Source: Apostichopus parvimensis
Taxonomy: Eukaryota; Echinodermata; Holothuroidea; Aspidochirotida; Stichopodidae
NCBI GenBank assembly: GCA_000934455.1
Contig: KN882215.1
Coordinates: forward strand, 309,422-359,865
Direction: 5' to 3'
DNA: 50,444 bases
The notes below the pieces were generated by a model that saw nothing but the letters and a program-made list of their open reading frames with translations, did not search any database and was not told where the DNA came from. A program made the position numbers and the translations under genes. Within the stretch, counting starts at the first letter, position 1. Each line of letters opens with the position of its first letter. Of this stretch, positions 22,101 through 46,190 are shown piece after piece.

Positions 22101-25100
22101 TGTGAGATTCTTCCACTGGTCAGAAAGGATTGGTCTGTAAATGTCTTTAGCATATAAAGTTTGTGAATTATTAAAATGATTCATTTAAACTTTGTTTTTT
22201 GTATGATGGTAACATTGCATGCTGTACTAAGCGGCCAATATATATATATAATTTTGGGGGTTACTTATGTTTTCTTCACAATTCAAATAATGGATATATT
22301 TCAGTTTACAAGGAGTGTAATGACAGACACAAAAACACCTGTCATGAGCATGGAATGTATTTGTTACATTATTGTATTTGGTAAATATCACAGCCAGGTC
22401 GGGCACCAAGGACAATTATGTCACTAAGCCACCTTTCTTTTCAGCCTACGTAAATTTATGGTACAGTGAAAATGAGAATACATTATACTTGATCCCATAT
22501 ATCCCAGGCACCCTAATTGACCCCAGACCCTGGGGCTGCGGCCACCCTTACCACCCTCTTGTTGACTGGAGTGGCAGCATGCCATACAATTACATTGATC
22601 GAACAGTACCTTTATATCTGCTGTGTCTTTAAAATAAGGCATCCATAAAATTGATTATTAATAAAATGATCATATGTCAATTAGTTATATCTACAAAACC
22701 ATGGCATTCACTTACCAATTCCTTGCATAAAAGTATTGATGTTTTTAAACTAAATTTTATATTTAAATTAATACATTAATTTTATATCACGGCCACTTTG
22801 CATAACATTAATTTTAGACTAAATAGCTCTTAATAATTACAATATTTTTCAATAGCAGCAATAAATAGATTCGTTGTTGAATAGAGACACATTCACGGAC
22901 CCAATAGTGGAAAATCTGTCCTGTGGATGCTCCTATCCTTCAAAGAAATGCATTTTGTTCACAGTTACCTCTTGTTCTTTAAATGTTGTTGATAGAAGCA
23001 GGCTCTCAACACTGTCCTCTTCTGCCTTGGGCTTCACCTTAGATGAGGTCATCTGTGCCTTAGCAAGAGGTACATTCTCATCTTTGCTGGGGGAGCTAAG
23101 ATCAAGAAGAGAAGTTAGTTGGAGTAGGGGACAGTAAGTAGGACATCCTTAAAGTAAAACTACTTAATACCAATATTAAATATGTGAAAATACTCTTCAT
23201 TTTCATCCGGGGTTATTACAAAGTCTTGAAAAGCCTTCCACTACAAATGTTTCTAGCAAAACTGTGAGAAAAAAGACATTACATGGATATCTATGTGGGG
23301 AAAGTATTGCTTACGCTTCAGTTACGATACCCCAGTTTGGCACACTTTTCATATCAATATGGACTGATGTTTCTATTACATGCCTGAGATAACAGGTCTA
23401 TTAGTGTCAATCAATCAATAAATCATCAATCCTCAATCAATCAATCAGTCAATCAATCAATCAATCAATAACGGTTATTTACAAAAACTTACTCCTCCCG
23501 CTTCCTCTTGAGAGAATGAGAACTCTGTCCAGTCTTTGACGGACCTGTCAGTCCAGATATCTGAAATATTACAGAAAAGACAAAAGCAAATGCAACTCTG
23601 TGTCAGTCATTGTCAAAAAATATATAATTCATCATAAGAAATATTTTACTTCCATAGATATGGCAGTAGACTAGATGACTCAATCCTTGTAGTAAATAAG
23701 TTGAAACTCTCTTTCATTTTATACCATACAAATGACTCATCTACAGAAGAAAATCATATCCTTAAAGGAAATTCACATTTTAATGAAGCCCCTTGCATTC
23801 AGGGTGCACTTACAGCTAAGAAATATCATTCTAATTGTCTCAGATTTGAAGAAAAATTAAACGATAATATTTTACAGAAAAGTGAAAGATTTTGAAGAAT
23901 ATAACCATGATGACATCACAGGCTACCTACTGTACTCTCATCTGTTTATTTTGGAGATATAAACGATTTATCCCTCAAGAGAAAATTAGCTCCAAAAACA
24001 CAATAATTGGTGTTCAGATCATTAAACCTCAATTCATAACCTTTAGAGTCGACGTGAACACAACCTCAGGGATGTGAAAACGTTTAGTCTGAATGTGAAC
24101 TTTGAGTATGATGATGTCACATGATCATCCATCACTGGAATACTCCTTTAACAAGCACATACATTTCATAATATTGCAAGAACTTGTGCATCACAAATGA
24201 GTCCAGAGAGATATGACTCATACCCCTGGAAGGAAACATGATGCATTGTTGATGTAGGGGTCTCTGGTGAGCTGCTCATAATATCTTAATAATGGCAGCT
24301 GTATCTTGACCCCAAATTTTTTTTCTAATTTTGACAGAGGCATTAAAATTTTATCCTGACATTGAAGGGCATCTGGAACCATATCCTGAATTCAACGAAT
24401 CATCTTTGAAATTATTCGGAATTTGAAAAAGTTCATAGTTTGTTCTTGCACAAAAACGAGTGATCTTCTCGCAGGCTTATTAAACAGATAGCGGTTTTGT
24501 CACAAGTTAAGTAATTAAAGATTATCCAAGACTTGTACATGGCTACATGGTCTAAAAAATATTAAACCTCATTTCATTATATTAAACCTTCCAATGTTTT
24601 AACCAATTACTGTAGGCCACTATTTGTGGAGTGTGGAGTGTTAGCTAAGTGGTTAACGCCGGTGCCTTCCAATCATAACAGTCCCGAGTTCGAGTTACTC
24701 CAAGATTAATGAATGTCATCCAGTTACAGAGTTGTTGACAATTGACAATTCATAATCATGGATGTTAAATATGAATGTAAGAGACTGACTTGGGTCAGCT
24801 TGCGGCTTTGATAAGCCAATGAGGCTTCTTCGCTAGTTCCTGCTTGCAGGAGGATCTAAAATACATACATACATATATACATATATACATACTATTTCAT
24901 ATCCAAGAATTACTTTTACCTTCTGTTTATTGACAGAGATTAAGGTCAGGTTAGATGTTGCATCTTTTCCAAATTTATCAGTCCTGTAGGACAAAAGAAA
25001 TCACAGAGATTGATGCATTGCAAGTTTGCAACTAAAATTCAACTGAAATAGAAACATATTAACAAACTATTAAAATATGGTAATAACTTTTACATCATTT

Positions 25101-28100
25101 GAAACTCCAGAGCTGGTGCAACTCAGGCCCTTGGGTGATCCCAATGTTTCCAGCTTGAAACATTATTCCAATATCATGGCATTTCAAGGAGAATTGTATC
25201 ACATTTCCAGCACAAGTAAACTACAATTATTTTGTGCAGCCTTTGAAGAACATGTGCAAGAAACAGCATCCAAAAATTACATGCAATGAAGAATGTATAT
25301 AAAATACATATGCCAACTGCTTTTATCCATTATCTACAGTTAGGAAGCAGCAGATATTCAGATGGGGTTTTCATCTTGCAATGTGCTATAACTTGTCTCC
25401 ATTGGAAGCTGCTACTTCAGCTACTTGTCAAAATGTCACACTGCATAGGACCAAAATATCCTTTAAAGGGTGTGCAGACTCGCGCACAAAGAAATGTCTC
25501 ATGCCAGTAATCTAACCTAGTTTCGAATGAGGTGTAACAGAAGTGTTAGACACCACCATCGATCCCAGAAAATACACACACAGCTTGCTACCATCGTTAA
25601 TTAGACACTAGTGTACAGTCAGTACATACAGCTGTGGTCAATACCCACAACACAGTGTACATAGCAGCGATGGAAATCTCAGGTCTAGATAAAAGATAAC
25701 AAGGTATCACGTTTCATTAAAGTCTGCGTTTTGTAGCGACAAGAAAACAACTTCACTTGCAAGCAATGTAAAGTTAACTTTTTCAGAGTGCGGCACACAA
25801 TTTGGGGCAAATCTTCAATGCTTTTAACAACCCTGTGAGTTAATGAGACTGCCAGTAAGACTCTCTCAATGGATGAAGGGTAAAATAAACAAAATTGATT
25901 CTCAAAAGTGTACAATAACATTAAACACATACAGCATCCTAGCTGATCCCAAGACGGGGAATTTCAACTTTTTAAGTGATTTCAAGTGCTCATTCCAGAC
26001 AGACAGTGGATTTTATTACAGCAATTTGATATTTAAAAAAAAATTATTATATTTCCTTACCTGAAATATCCATCCTCCTCAAATTTAAGAACTATCTTTT
26101 CTGCCCTCTCCAAAGAAATTTCTTCATCTGTGACCTTCAGAAGACAACGCAAGAAACAATTATGTTGACTTAAAGCAAGTATATAGTCAGTAAGAGCATT
26201 TACAAGGCTGTATTTTTGTGTTGGGTTATATGGCTTTCTCCCAGGCAGGGAGGCCTAGGGTGGCCAGATGTCTAGCAATTTGATGCACTGTTTTCAATCA
26301 GTTGTAACATCTCGCCAGAAATTAAACCTGCATTCCTGATATGGTTATATACTGAATACGACTCCCTAGAAATAGCAAGAATACTTGTTCCATAAATGAA
26401 AGTTGCAGCACACTTTAGAATTTTCTTCTCTCACCTGTTTACTTTAATCCCAAGCTTCAATAAACTTATTATATAAAATATGAGAAATTATTACCTCATT
26501 TATTGCACTATGCAATGATGAAATTTGTGCTGGAAGTTCAAGAGTTGCAATTTGTTCAAAAATTTTGTTTTCAGTCTGGAAAAACCAAAAAAAAGGTATT
26601 AAAAAATTATATATTAAGCTTCATACCAGTTATGAACCAAAGCTTGTAGAGTACACTACAACTTAAAGGGATGGATGTACAAGGCACAATAAATTGTGAT
26701 GTTGACAGGTTGGTAGTGTGTGCAGAACTGAACTGTATTTCCTCCAACACTGCACTGCATACAGCAGTGCAGTACACCAGCTGCAAGGCATACCATACAA
26801 ACATTAACATAACAATAAAGGGTACAAGTGCACATAACAATAACACCAATAAGATGGAATGCATGGCATGCAGTATAAGTCTTACACTACATACCGTACC
26901 CTACAAATTAACAAAGTCAATAACTTAAGTTATGCAATGATTTAAACAGCTTTTCTTTTGTTTTCATGCTAATTAGGAATCCCATAACGACATAGTTTAT
27001 TAGATGGCTAAACCACTTGGCTTTAATTAACAAAAGTCCAACCCATTAGAACTGAAGACGTTTCTTCACATAAACGTTTTACACAGTTAAACAGATTTGC
27101 ATAATTGAGCATAGAATATGATTGAACATTACATATTTGTATATATTGTGACTTTAAAATCTCTGCAAAAAAAAACTTACTTCTTTTGAAAGTGGACTGT
27201 CTGACTGATTCTTGTCTGTCTTTGAGACTACTGAGGAACTTGTATTAGCAGATGCAAGGTTAGGAGATGATTCTGGCAAAAAAAGGGTGATTAAATGTTA
27301 CGCTGAATACAGAACAGCAGAACACTACACATATACTTTACTAGTGTTTCAATAGCACTTGATAATTGGCTAGGAATTGTTAAGAGTCAGAGTCAGTCAG
27401 AATTCTTTGTGTTGTTGGTTTAATAATCTGAATCGGTAAAGTTTGATCACGCCAACAACTAGTAAAACCGTTTTTCAGTTGCATACAGAGTAAAATCTCT
27501 TTCATTAACCTTCACAATTAACTCTTCTCTGTCGTGTCAGCGACAGATGACCTGCAACAACATTGTTTAAGATGGAGTTGATGTGAACATATTGCATAAA
27601 CAAGACTTTAGTGAAGTATAGCTTCTTAATGCATTGTACAGACCAGGTAGGTATGCTCAACAAACTACCTATATACATCCATTAATACAATCTGTTTAGC
27701 TTTCTTTCACTAAATTGAAAACAACAAACTCTTGTTGACCATTCAATCAGCTTCGGTTCTGTTTTTGCTGCCAATTTGAGTTAGGCCTAGAACAATGCAT
27801 TGTGGTCCAACCAAGTAAATAGTATGTTGGCCAACTAGCAAATTGCTTTCACCACTATCACAATACAATAATGGGGCAACAAGTTTGACTGTTGATGCCT
27901 GTGGCCTGTTTGTCTACCTAGGCTTATGGCTAGTGACTACTGTAACTAATTGTGGAATTCATAGGGTAGTCAGATGTCCGGTGTTAGACCGGACGTCCCA
28001 GTGTTAGACCAGACAGTCCGGCAGTTCACTACACTGTCTTCGATCTGGCATGACCTCTTGCCGGAAGCATGTACTGTATGTCCGGCATTTTTAATAAAAA

Positions 28101-29959
28101 GGATTGGAAGCAAAACTTATCCATTAACATGCAGTGTTTGATGTGTGATGAAATTATGAACATATCCTACATCATGTTTTGCATCGGTCAATGTATTCAC
28201 TATACTGTGCACAGAAGTACATCATTCTTTGCCAGCTTCACATTAACTGTAGCATGGTGGGCTCATAATTGACGCACTTAAGGATTTGATCAACGATATC
28301 TATCAAGGAAAAATACAAATCACTCAACTGATATGTGTTTTTCATATGTGTAGTTCCTCAGAAATGTAATGATCTCAAAATATTTAAGGTTATGAGCTTA
28401 TGCACCGTACAATTGAGCAGAATTTGACGACAAAATGTCTGCCATGTCAAATTCTTTCATAGCCCTAAATTGACACATTTGTCGATAGGCTAACTGTAGT
28501 GTAGGCCTTAGTATACATCCATTGACTTTGGATGCTGTTTGCTTTGCTCTGAGCCTCTAAGCTCAGGTCCCTGAGAGTAGCGGTATCATATTGAGGTAAT
28601 GTTGGTTATTTTGAAGGTGTAAGATTTCTAAATGCCCAAGAAACATGCAAAACTGGGGGGAGCGTGTTAAAAGCTTAAAGAAACACAATTTGGTCAGCAA
28701 ATAGCTGAAATGGATTCAAACTCACGAAATATGTAATTCTGTTTGAGTACAAAAAGTTTGGGTGGCCTGCTGTATTGTTCCTAGTAATATTTGAAGGTGC
28801 GTCAATTATGAGGGTGCGTCAATTATGAAGCCTTTTCTAAGTATATGGCCGTGGCTATTCTTACGACCAGGAGTAACAATTATTTATAAACTATTCTTAC
28901 GACATTTGCGAATTTCCGGTTACGCATGCGCAGTAAAGTAAATAAAGCAACTGCGCATGCAGTAGGGGTAACCCTAACCCTAGACCCTAACCGGAAATTA
29001 TTGTTACTCCTGGTCGTAAAAAAGCCACGTTAAAGCAACTGCGCATGCGTAACCGGAAACGAAGTGATTATTCGCAGGGCAGCCCGGCGAATAACGTACA
29101 CAGACACCTTATTCGCAGGGCTGTGACATTTTTGAAATTAGGTTTATTATTGGCTTTCGATGACATCATTTTTGATGTAACGTCATTCATTTGATCTCTG
29201 CACCTTAACGGCGCACAATTGAACCCGAAGTTCTTTCATGTCTTTCAGTTTCAGGCTTTCAGAATCAGATTCACCGTCTTTGCCTGTTTTTTATGGAGAA
29301 AGTTCCTGCTACATTTTAAATGTCATGAATTATTTAGAAAAATATTGTTTTTGAACCGACTGACATAAGAAGAACTTAATTGCATTTGCCCTGCAAATAA
29401 GGTGTCTGTGTCCGGCTGTTCGCAGGGCTGCCCTGTGAATAAGATGCTTGTGTCCGGCTATTTGCAGGGCTGCCCTGTGAATAAGGTGTATGTGTCCGGC
29501 TGTCCGCAGGGCTGCCCTGTGAATAAGATACTTGTGTCCGGCTATTCGCAGGGCTGCCCTGCATATAAGATGTTTGTGTCCGGCTATTCGCAGGGCTGCC
29601 CTGCGAATAAGCCCCACCAACCGGAAATTATTGTTACTCCTGGTCGTAAAAATAGCCACTTTGTTACTATATACATATTGAATTATTGAATATTCTACTT
29701 GCAATGTATTTTATACATTTACTGTAGCCTTAAGTCAAAGTCACTAACAGCTTGAAATGTAACCTGTAGGGCTTCCCACAAGCTTTGAAACATTGTTCAT
29801 GGCTAACAGCCTGAGGACTAAGTTACTGGATGGGGTAAGTTAGTTACCGAATCTTTCCTTACCAACACCTAAAGTTTGTAATTCTTTTCGCCTCTTTATT
29901 TTATCCCTCAAATTCTCTCTCCTTTGCTTTATAGCTTCGATGTCACCTGTGCTCGACAT
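16146..29959 (-). CDS. METTL3: N6-adenosine RNA methyltransferase catalytic subunit METTL3
   Basis: Sixteen exons, in order: 29863-29959, 27181-27272, 26495-26575, 26061-26134, 24920-24983, 23493-23560, 22969-23095, 21584-21674, 21057-21127, 20774-20810, 20286-20341, 19576-19686, 18735-18922, 17890-18037, 17482-17660, 16146-16257. They give 531 aa (human 580). The N-terminus [20 protein letters not shown] matches the family leader helix. Two CCCH fingers: C238/C246/C253/H257 and C273/C279/C285/H289. The SAM-binding catalytic motif DPPW is at about 346-349 within [15 protein letters not shown], followed by the RNA-groove block NHGKEHCL and [12 protein letters not shown]. The METTL3-METTL14 complex deposits m6A on mRNA in the nucleus (family knowledge). 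All catalytic residues checked are intact. An in-frame upstream ATG at 30095-30097 exists. The exon 15 donor (GTTAGA) is weak. Confidence 0.97.
16298..16399 (+). repeat. Left arm of a ~102-bp inverted repeat (METTL3 intron 15)
   Basis: Inverted copy of 18384-18486 at about 85% identity by eye. Shared blocks include AACCTAGTTTGCCGTTAGTG and GTAATGGAACTCTTGTACCA. The arms enclose METTL3 exons 14 and 15. Confidence 0.85.
16425..16458 (-). repeat. Duplicate of the METTL3 exon 15 splice acceptor
   Basis: Plus-strand CCAACCTAAGGCAAGAAGAA here also occurs at 17656-17675. On the minus strand it is a polypyrimidine tract, TTAG and then GTTGG, the same as the authentic acceptor at 17660. The exon body does not continue, so this is a decoy acceptor between exon 15 and the final exon. 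Confidence 0.75.
16858..17165 (+). repeat. Possible dispersed repeat with G-run (copy 1)
   Basis: Blocks CTCCCCTTTGAGACATTTAG and ATTCTGTCCGTCAGT resemble blocks at 48570-48605 and 48781-48795 in the same order, suggesting an old repeat family. Ends are not defined. Confidence 0.35.
17716..17733 (+). repeat. Mononucleotide run, 18 G
   Basis: Uninterrupted G run about 55 bp outside the METTL3 exon 15 acceptor (a C run on the coding strand, upstream of the polypyrimidine tract). Length is probably unstable or assembly-dependent. Confidence 0.8.
18384..18486 (-). repeat. Right arm of the inverted repeat (METTL3 intron 13)
   Basis: Reverse complement matches 16298-16399. A spacer of about 1.98 kb containing exons 14 and 15 separates the arms. 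Confidence 0.85.
19265..19366 (+). repeat. Degenerate short tandem repeat (ACTAATGAGGATA)
   Basis: Six to eight imperfect repeats of ACTAATGAGGATAA-like units in METTL3 intron 12. Confidence 0.7.
21772..22080 (+). mobile_element. tRNA-derived SINE, family 1 (copy b)
   Basis: Head GCGTTGTGGTCAAGTGGTTA and box B GGTTCGAGT match copy a, and the tail GTAAAGCGCATAGAA is shared. The sequence after box B diverges, so the body is rearranged or a different subfamily. It lies in METTL3 intron 7, antisense to the gene. Confidence 0.8.
23405..23469 (+). repeat. Tetranucleotide microsatellite (TCAA)n
   Basis: Fifteen or so imperfect TCAA units, ending about 25 bp beyond the donor side of METTL3 exon 6 (23493-23560). 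Confidence 0.9.
24634..24893 (+). mobile_element. tRNA-derived SINE, family 2 (copy b)
   Basis: Shares TGTTAGCTAAGTGGTTAACG, the B-box-like GAGTTCGAGT, CAGTTACAGAGTTGTTGACA and the tail TGCAGGAGGATCTAAAATAC with 15541-15774. ACTATTT occurs on both sides, a possible short target duplication. It lies in METTL3 intron 5, close to the donor of exon 24920-24983. Confidence 0.8.
25467..25823 (-). mobile_element. TTAA-flanked MITE, copy 3 (inverted)
   Basis: Opposite orientation to copies 1 and 2. TTAA is present at 25463-25466 and at 25824-25827. The termini are AGGGTGTGCAGACTCGCGC and, on the other strand, AAGCATTGAAGATTTGCCC. It lies in METTL3 intron 4. Confidence 0.8.
26749..26773. repeat. Short perfect hairpin
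   Basis: ACTGCACTGC, a 5-base loop, then GCAGTGCAGT: a perfect 10-bp stem in METTL3 intron 2. No longer precursor fold could be judged by eye. Confidence 0.7.
27966..28090 (+). repeat. TCCGG-rich repeat with internal hairpin
   Basis: GTCCGG-TGTTAGA-CCGGAC forms a small hairpin, and GTGTTAGACCGGAC is repeated with one change. A related diverged sequence (GGGTGGCCAGATGTC, then CTCGCCAG) is at 26245-26325. Likely fragments of one old element; family unknown. Confidence 0.45.
28268..28806 (+). mobile_element. Candidate mariner-like non-autonomous element
   Basis: Ends ATTGACGCACTT and (reverse-complemented right end) ATTGACGCACCTT, each directly bordered by TA (28266-28267 and 28807-28808). A second copy of the right terminus (GGTGCGTCAATTATGA) follows at once at 28813. 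It is 539 bp with no transposase. TA duplication fits Tc1/mariner; the assignment is inferred from short termini. Confidence 0.55.
28851..29659. mobile_element. Fold-back element with long inverted ends in METTL3 intron 1
   Basis: The left end GTGGCTATTCTTACGACCAG and the reverse complement of the right end GTGGCTATTTTTACGACCAG match and continue through GAGTAACAAT. A third, inward-facing copy ends at 29028. Inner segments 29067-29120 and 29389-29611 are inverted copies of the 42-bp array sequence. The left part also holds a GCATGCGCAGT/ACTGCGCATGC hairpin (28924-28960) and telomere-like CCCTAA units (28969-28992). No transposase gene is present. Target duplications are not clear. Confidence 0.75.
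29389..29611 (+). repeat. 42-bp tandem array with a palindrome in each unit (5.3 units)
   Basis: Five units of exactly 42 bp start at 29389, 29431, 29473, 29515 and 29557, with a partial sixth at 29599. Each unit-to-unit junction reads like TATTCGCAGGGC-TGCCCTGCGAATA, a near-perfect 25-bp palindrome with one central mismatch, followed by about 17 bp with GTGTCCGGC. Variation is point changes only. Because 42 is 14 codons, long open frames occur on both strands; these are not considered genes. Confidence 0.92.
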
Positions 29960-30381
29960 ATCCTTGAAATTGGTAGGACTAAAATTTGTAGCAACGTAGG
30001 CACAAGTCACAACTACAACTTTCGTTTCACTCAAGCAGCTTTGTACGTACAATACAATGTCGTGGAATGGGTCCAACGCTAAAAACGCTAAAAACAAGGA
30101 TTTGTTTCATAGCCGAATTCTGTAACCAGAAAATACTCTAAAATTGTGCTACATTAACGGTGACGATCACATACATTTAAAACGACTTTAAGCAAGCCCA
30201 ATTCTTCCCGGGGTATTTCAACACGTGCTATTTTCCCGGTAAACACAAGTTCGCGGGATTTGCCCACACAATAGTACAATAAACAACTTTACTTGCGATT
30301 TGGAACCGTGTATACAGTGTGAATAGCCAAGACGTCTCTGTCACAGGACCTAATCTATTCGTCTTGAAAAACTATTTTCTG
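29960..30381. promoter_or_regulatory. Head-to-head promoter region of METTL3 (minus) and MCM4 (plus), with MCM4 5'UTR exon
   Basis: METTL3 coding starts at 29959. A plausible non-coding first exon of MCM4 ends at 30381 (ATTTTCTG|GTAAGT). Between them are CACGTG at 30222, TTTTCCCGG at 30231 and TTCGCGGGA at 30250; the last two resemble E2F sites (TTTSSCGC type), which are expected for MCM genes. Start sites cannot be placed from sequence alone. Confidence 0.6.
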
Positions 30382-30949
30382 GTAAGTCAACAAGGCTAAA
30401 TCGAAATACAAGTTTATTTTACATTAAATTTGTATAATAATGTGAGCGATGTTATTGTGCTCAATAAATGAGTCAAACCTTAGACTGCCGTTGTGCCCTT
30501 TAAATTTTAAATGTCTTATTGATGCAAATTAGGCTAGGCCTAAGCCCTATGCCAAACTTAAGTCTTAATTAATATGATTGATGTTACTTACGATACTGCG
30601 CTACAGCTAGGTTGAGACAAGCGACAGAAATCTTTAGACATGCTCTTAGTCTAAGGCTAAGCATGTACGTAAAAAGTGAAAGCCATGAGTTTATCAGAGG
30701 CTTAGTAAGGCTTGCAGTAACACTACAGTAAATGTTGTTACGTCTTTAGTGGGAATAGGCCTAGCATTAGGTAAGCCAGCTGCAGTTGTGCTATCCTAGA
30801 AGTAGAAGTAGAAAGTTGCTTCATGCATTTTCACAAAGTGAAGCCCAAGGAAGATGAAACTTTGCAAACTGAATGTATCGTTAGTTCCAAAGCGTCACTG
30901 GGCCTATCCCGCACGTTTTATATTTATATTTAAGCCTATTTATGTTTTA

Positions 30950-30979
30950 TTAATTTATCTATTTATTTATTTATTTATA
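30950..30979 (+). repeat. (TTTA)n microsatellite
   Basis: Run of ATTT units in MCM4 intron 1. A similar TTTA run lies at about 31717-31743 just after the first coding exon. Confidence 0.8.
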
Positions 30980-31434
30980 TTTTTGCATAGTTGATAGGCC
31001 CCTAACAATTAAAAAAATCACTGAATATTTAGAAGACATGCACATATGCTTGAGAAAAAACAGAAGAAGCCAACACTGGCAACAGCTGCTGAATTTTGAT
31101 CACAATTTGACTCGATAATTCGATAAATTATGAATCAATTAGATTTTTAGAGAATCCAAAGGCTAAAAGATGGATGGTCAGATACCTATTGACATTATTG
31201 AGTCTAAAATTATTCACAAATTTTTCAATATCACATGTAAACTAAAATTCTCAGTTACAGGGAAGTAAATGCTTCTGGCTAGAAATAAACTCAAGACTAG
31301 TAGTATGGCTAAGGTAGTCAACTTGCTATTTTTACATAAGTTTGTAAGCTTGGCTGGTAATGCTGACTCACATTCACAACTTCCAAAAAAATATAAATAT
31401 TTTGGTTTCTACATTTTATATAGTCTAATCTAAG

Positions 31435-44829
<13,395 letters not shown>

Positions 44830-45801
44830 GGGAACTGATTTGAAATAATCGATAAGATCAGAGTAATGAGACTTCACTTTCCTTGGTGCGTCCTAGCCTT
44901 CGATTCAGTCTCTACTTCACGGAGCATGGAGAAAGGAGTTCGCCTCTCTTGAAATTTGTCAGTGGCTCATCGAAACAAGCACTACACCTTTTGTTTAAAC
45001 ATGAGATTTGGTTCAATTCATAGTGGAAAGACCAAGTGGTTCCTCACCAATCTTAGTGACGATCAGAAGTGCAGCCATCTTGGTTTCAGCCTGGCATTTC
45101 ATTGGAGGAAGCACGATACCATCAGTTATCTTTTTTTCAGTCTGGGGTTCCATTTCATTCTTTGAGACTTAAAAGAGCAGTTCTCCCTTTAACCTGGGTC
45201 TTGATTCTGTGAACCATTAAAAAAGCTGGTTTTCTTCTCTATGAAGTAAAAATCTGTTCTTCTTTTATGAAAATCAGAGAACAGCCATGTTTTTCACATG
45301 CATAGCTTTGTGAATATTATATATTGTAGTTAAATGTTCTATTTTGTATAGTACCATTCTTAAGACTTTGGTACCTTCTGATGTAATTCGTTACAGAGCT
45401 TAAGTATGGGAATAATTAATAATAGTGTCCACGATATGATGTAATTTTTCTATTTTCTGAGTAGTAAAACTGACACAAATTTCCTTTCTTGCTAGAAAAT
45501 ATAATATCTTAAACAGACTTTCTAGCTCTAAATATCATATATAATGGTTGACGACTGCAAACATTTTTGGTATATTTTGAAGAAGAGAAGTTAGAAATTT
45601 CGAAAGTTTGAAGATCCATTATTCAGAACTTTGAAAGTCGATTTCATGGATAGCCACTAATGTTGCATAATATTTCAAGATTGAAGTGATAATGAGGACG
45701 TAATCGATTTTAGTTTCTACTGACAAGATTTGATTAAGAATGAAACATTCTCCCTTAACAGCCGTGTCTTGGGGTGAATTTGCCGCATTTCTGTGGTTAC
45801 C

Positions 45802-45865
45802 GCACTCAACCGATGAACAAAGATCATGTTAGGGCACTCGACCGATGAACAAAGATCGTGTTAGG
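45802..45865 (+). repeat. 32-bp direct repeat, two copies
   Basis: GCACTCAACCGATGAACAAA followed by GATCATGTTAGG is repeated at once with two changes. Confidence 0.85.
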
Positions 45866-45935
45866 GAATCATTTAGTTTTTAAGTTTTGTGTATCAGGTT
45901 AGAAGGCTCTTGAAAAATGTCTCCTGTATATAATA

Positions 45936-46020
45936 GTAATAATAATGAGGAATTATAATAAGCACTTATCACCAACAAGGTTTGTAAGTCACTGTACAAA
46001 AAAGTAAACACAAACAATAC
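45936..46020 (-). repeat. Possible SINE tail fragment
   Basis: On the minus strand it has TGTACAGTGACTTACAAA and GATAAGTGCTTATT, then ends in ATTATTATTACTA, the style of the SINE 3' ends elsewhere in the window. No head with pol III boxes is attached. Confidence 0.3.
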
Positions 46021-46074
46021 AGAGAAAGAAAAAAAAGTTAGACATCAACAAAAGCTTTAGGCCTGAGATTTTAA

Positions 46075-46190
46075 GGGAGTGAAGACTCGCGCACAAACAA
46101 ACGTCTGATGCCGGTAATCTGACCTAGTTTCGAATGAGGTGTAACAGAAGTGTTAGACACCACCATCGATCACAGAAAATACACACATGT
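46075..46190 (-). mobile_element. TTAA-flanked MITE, copy 4 (truncated)
   Basis: TTAA at 46071-46074, then GGGAGTGAAGACTCGCGCAC and the shared block TGACCTAGTTTCGAATGAGG. It breaks off after AAATACACACA, so the other half is missing. Confidence 0.8.

Noticed and set aside
26749..26773. microRNA precursor
   Set aside because: The stem is only 10 bp with a 5-base loop; no extended arms of ~22 nt were visible.
28966..28992. True telomere or fusion site
   Set aside because: Only about three CCCTAA-like units, internal to an element and flanked by single-copy genes on both sides.
29389..29611. CRISPR-like array (regular palindromic repeats)
   Set aside because: The units are contiguous with no unique spacers, the context is an animal intron, and no cas genes are present.
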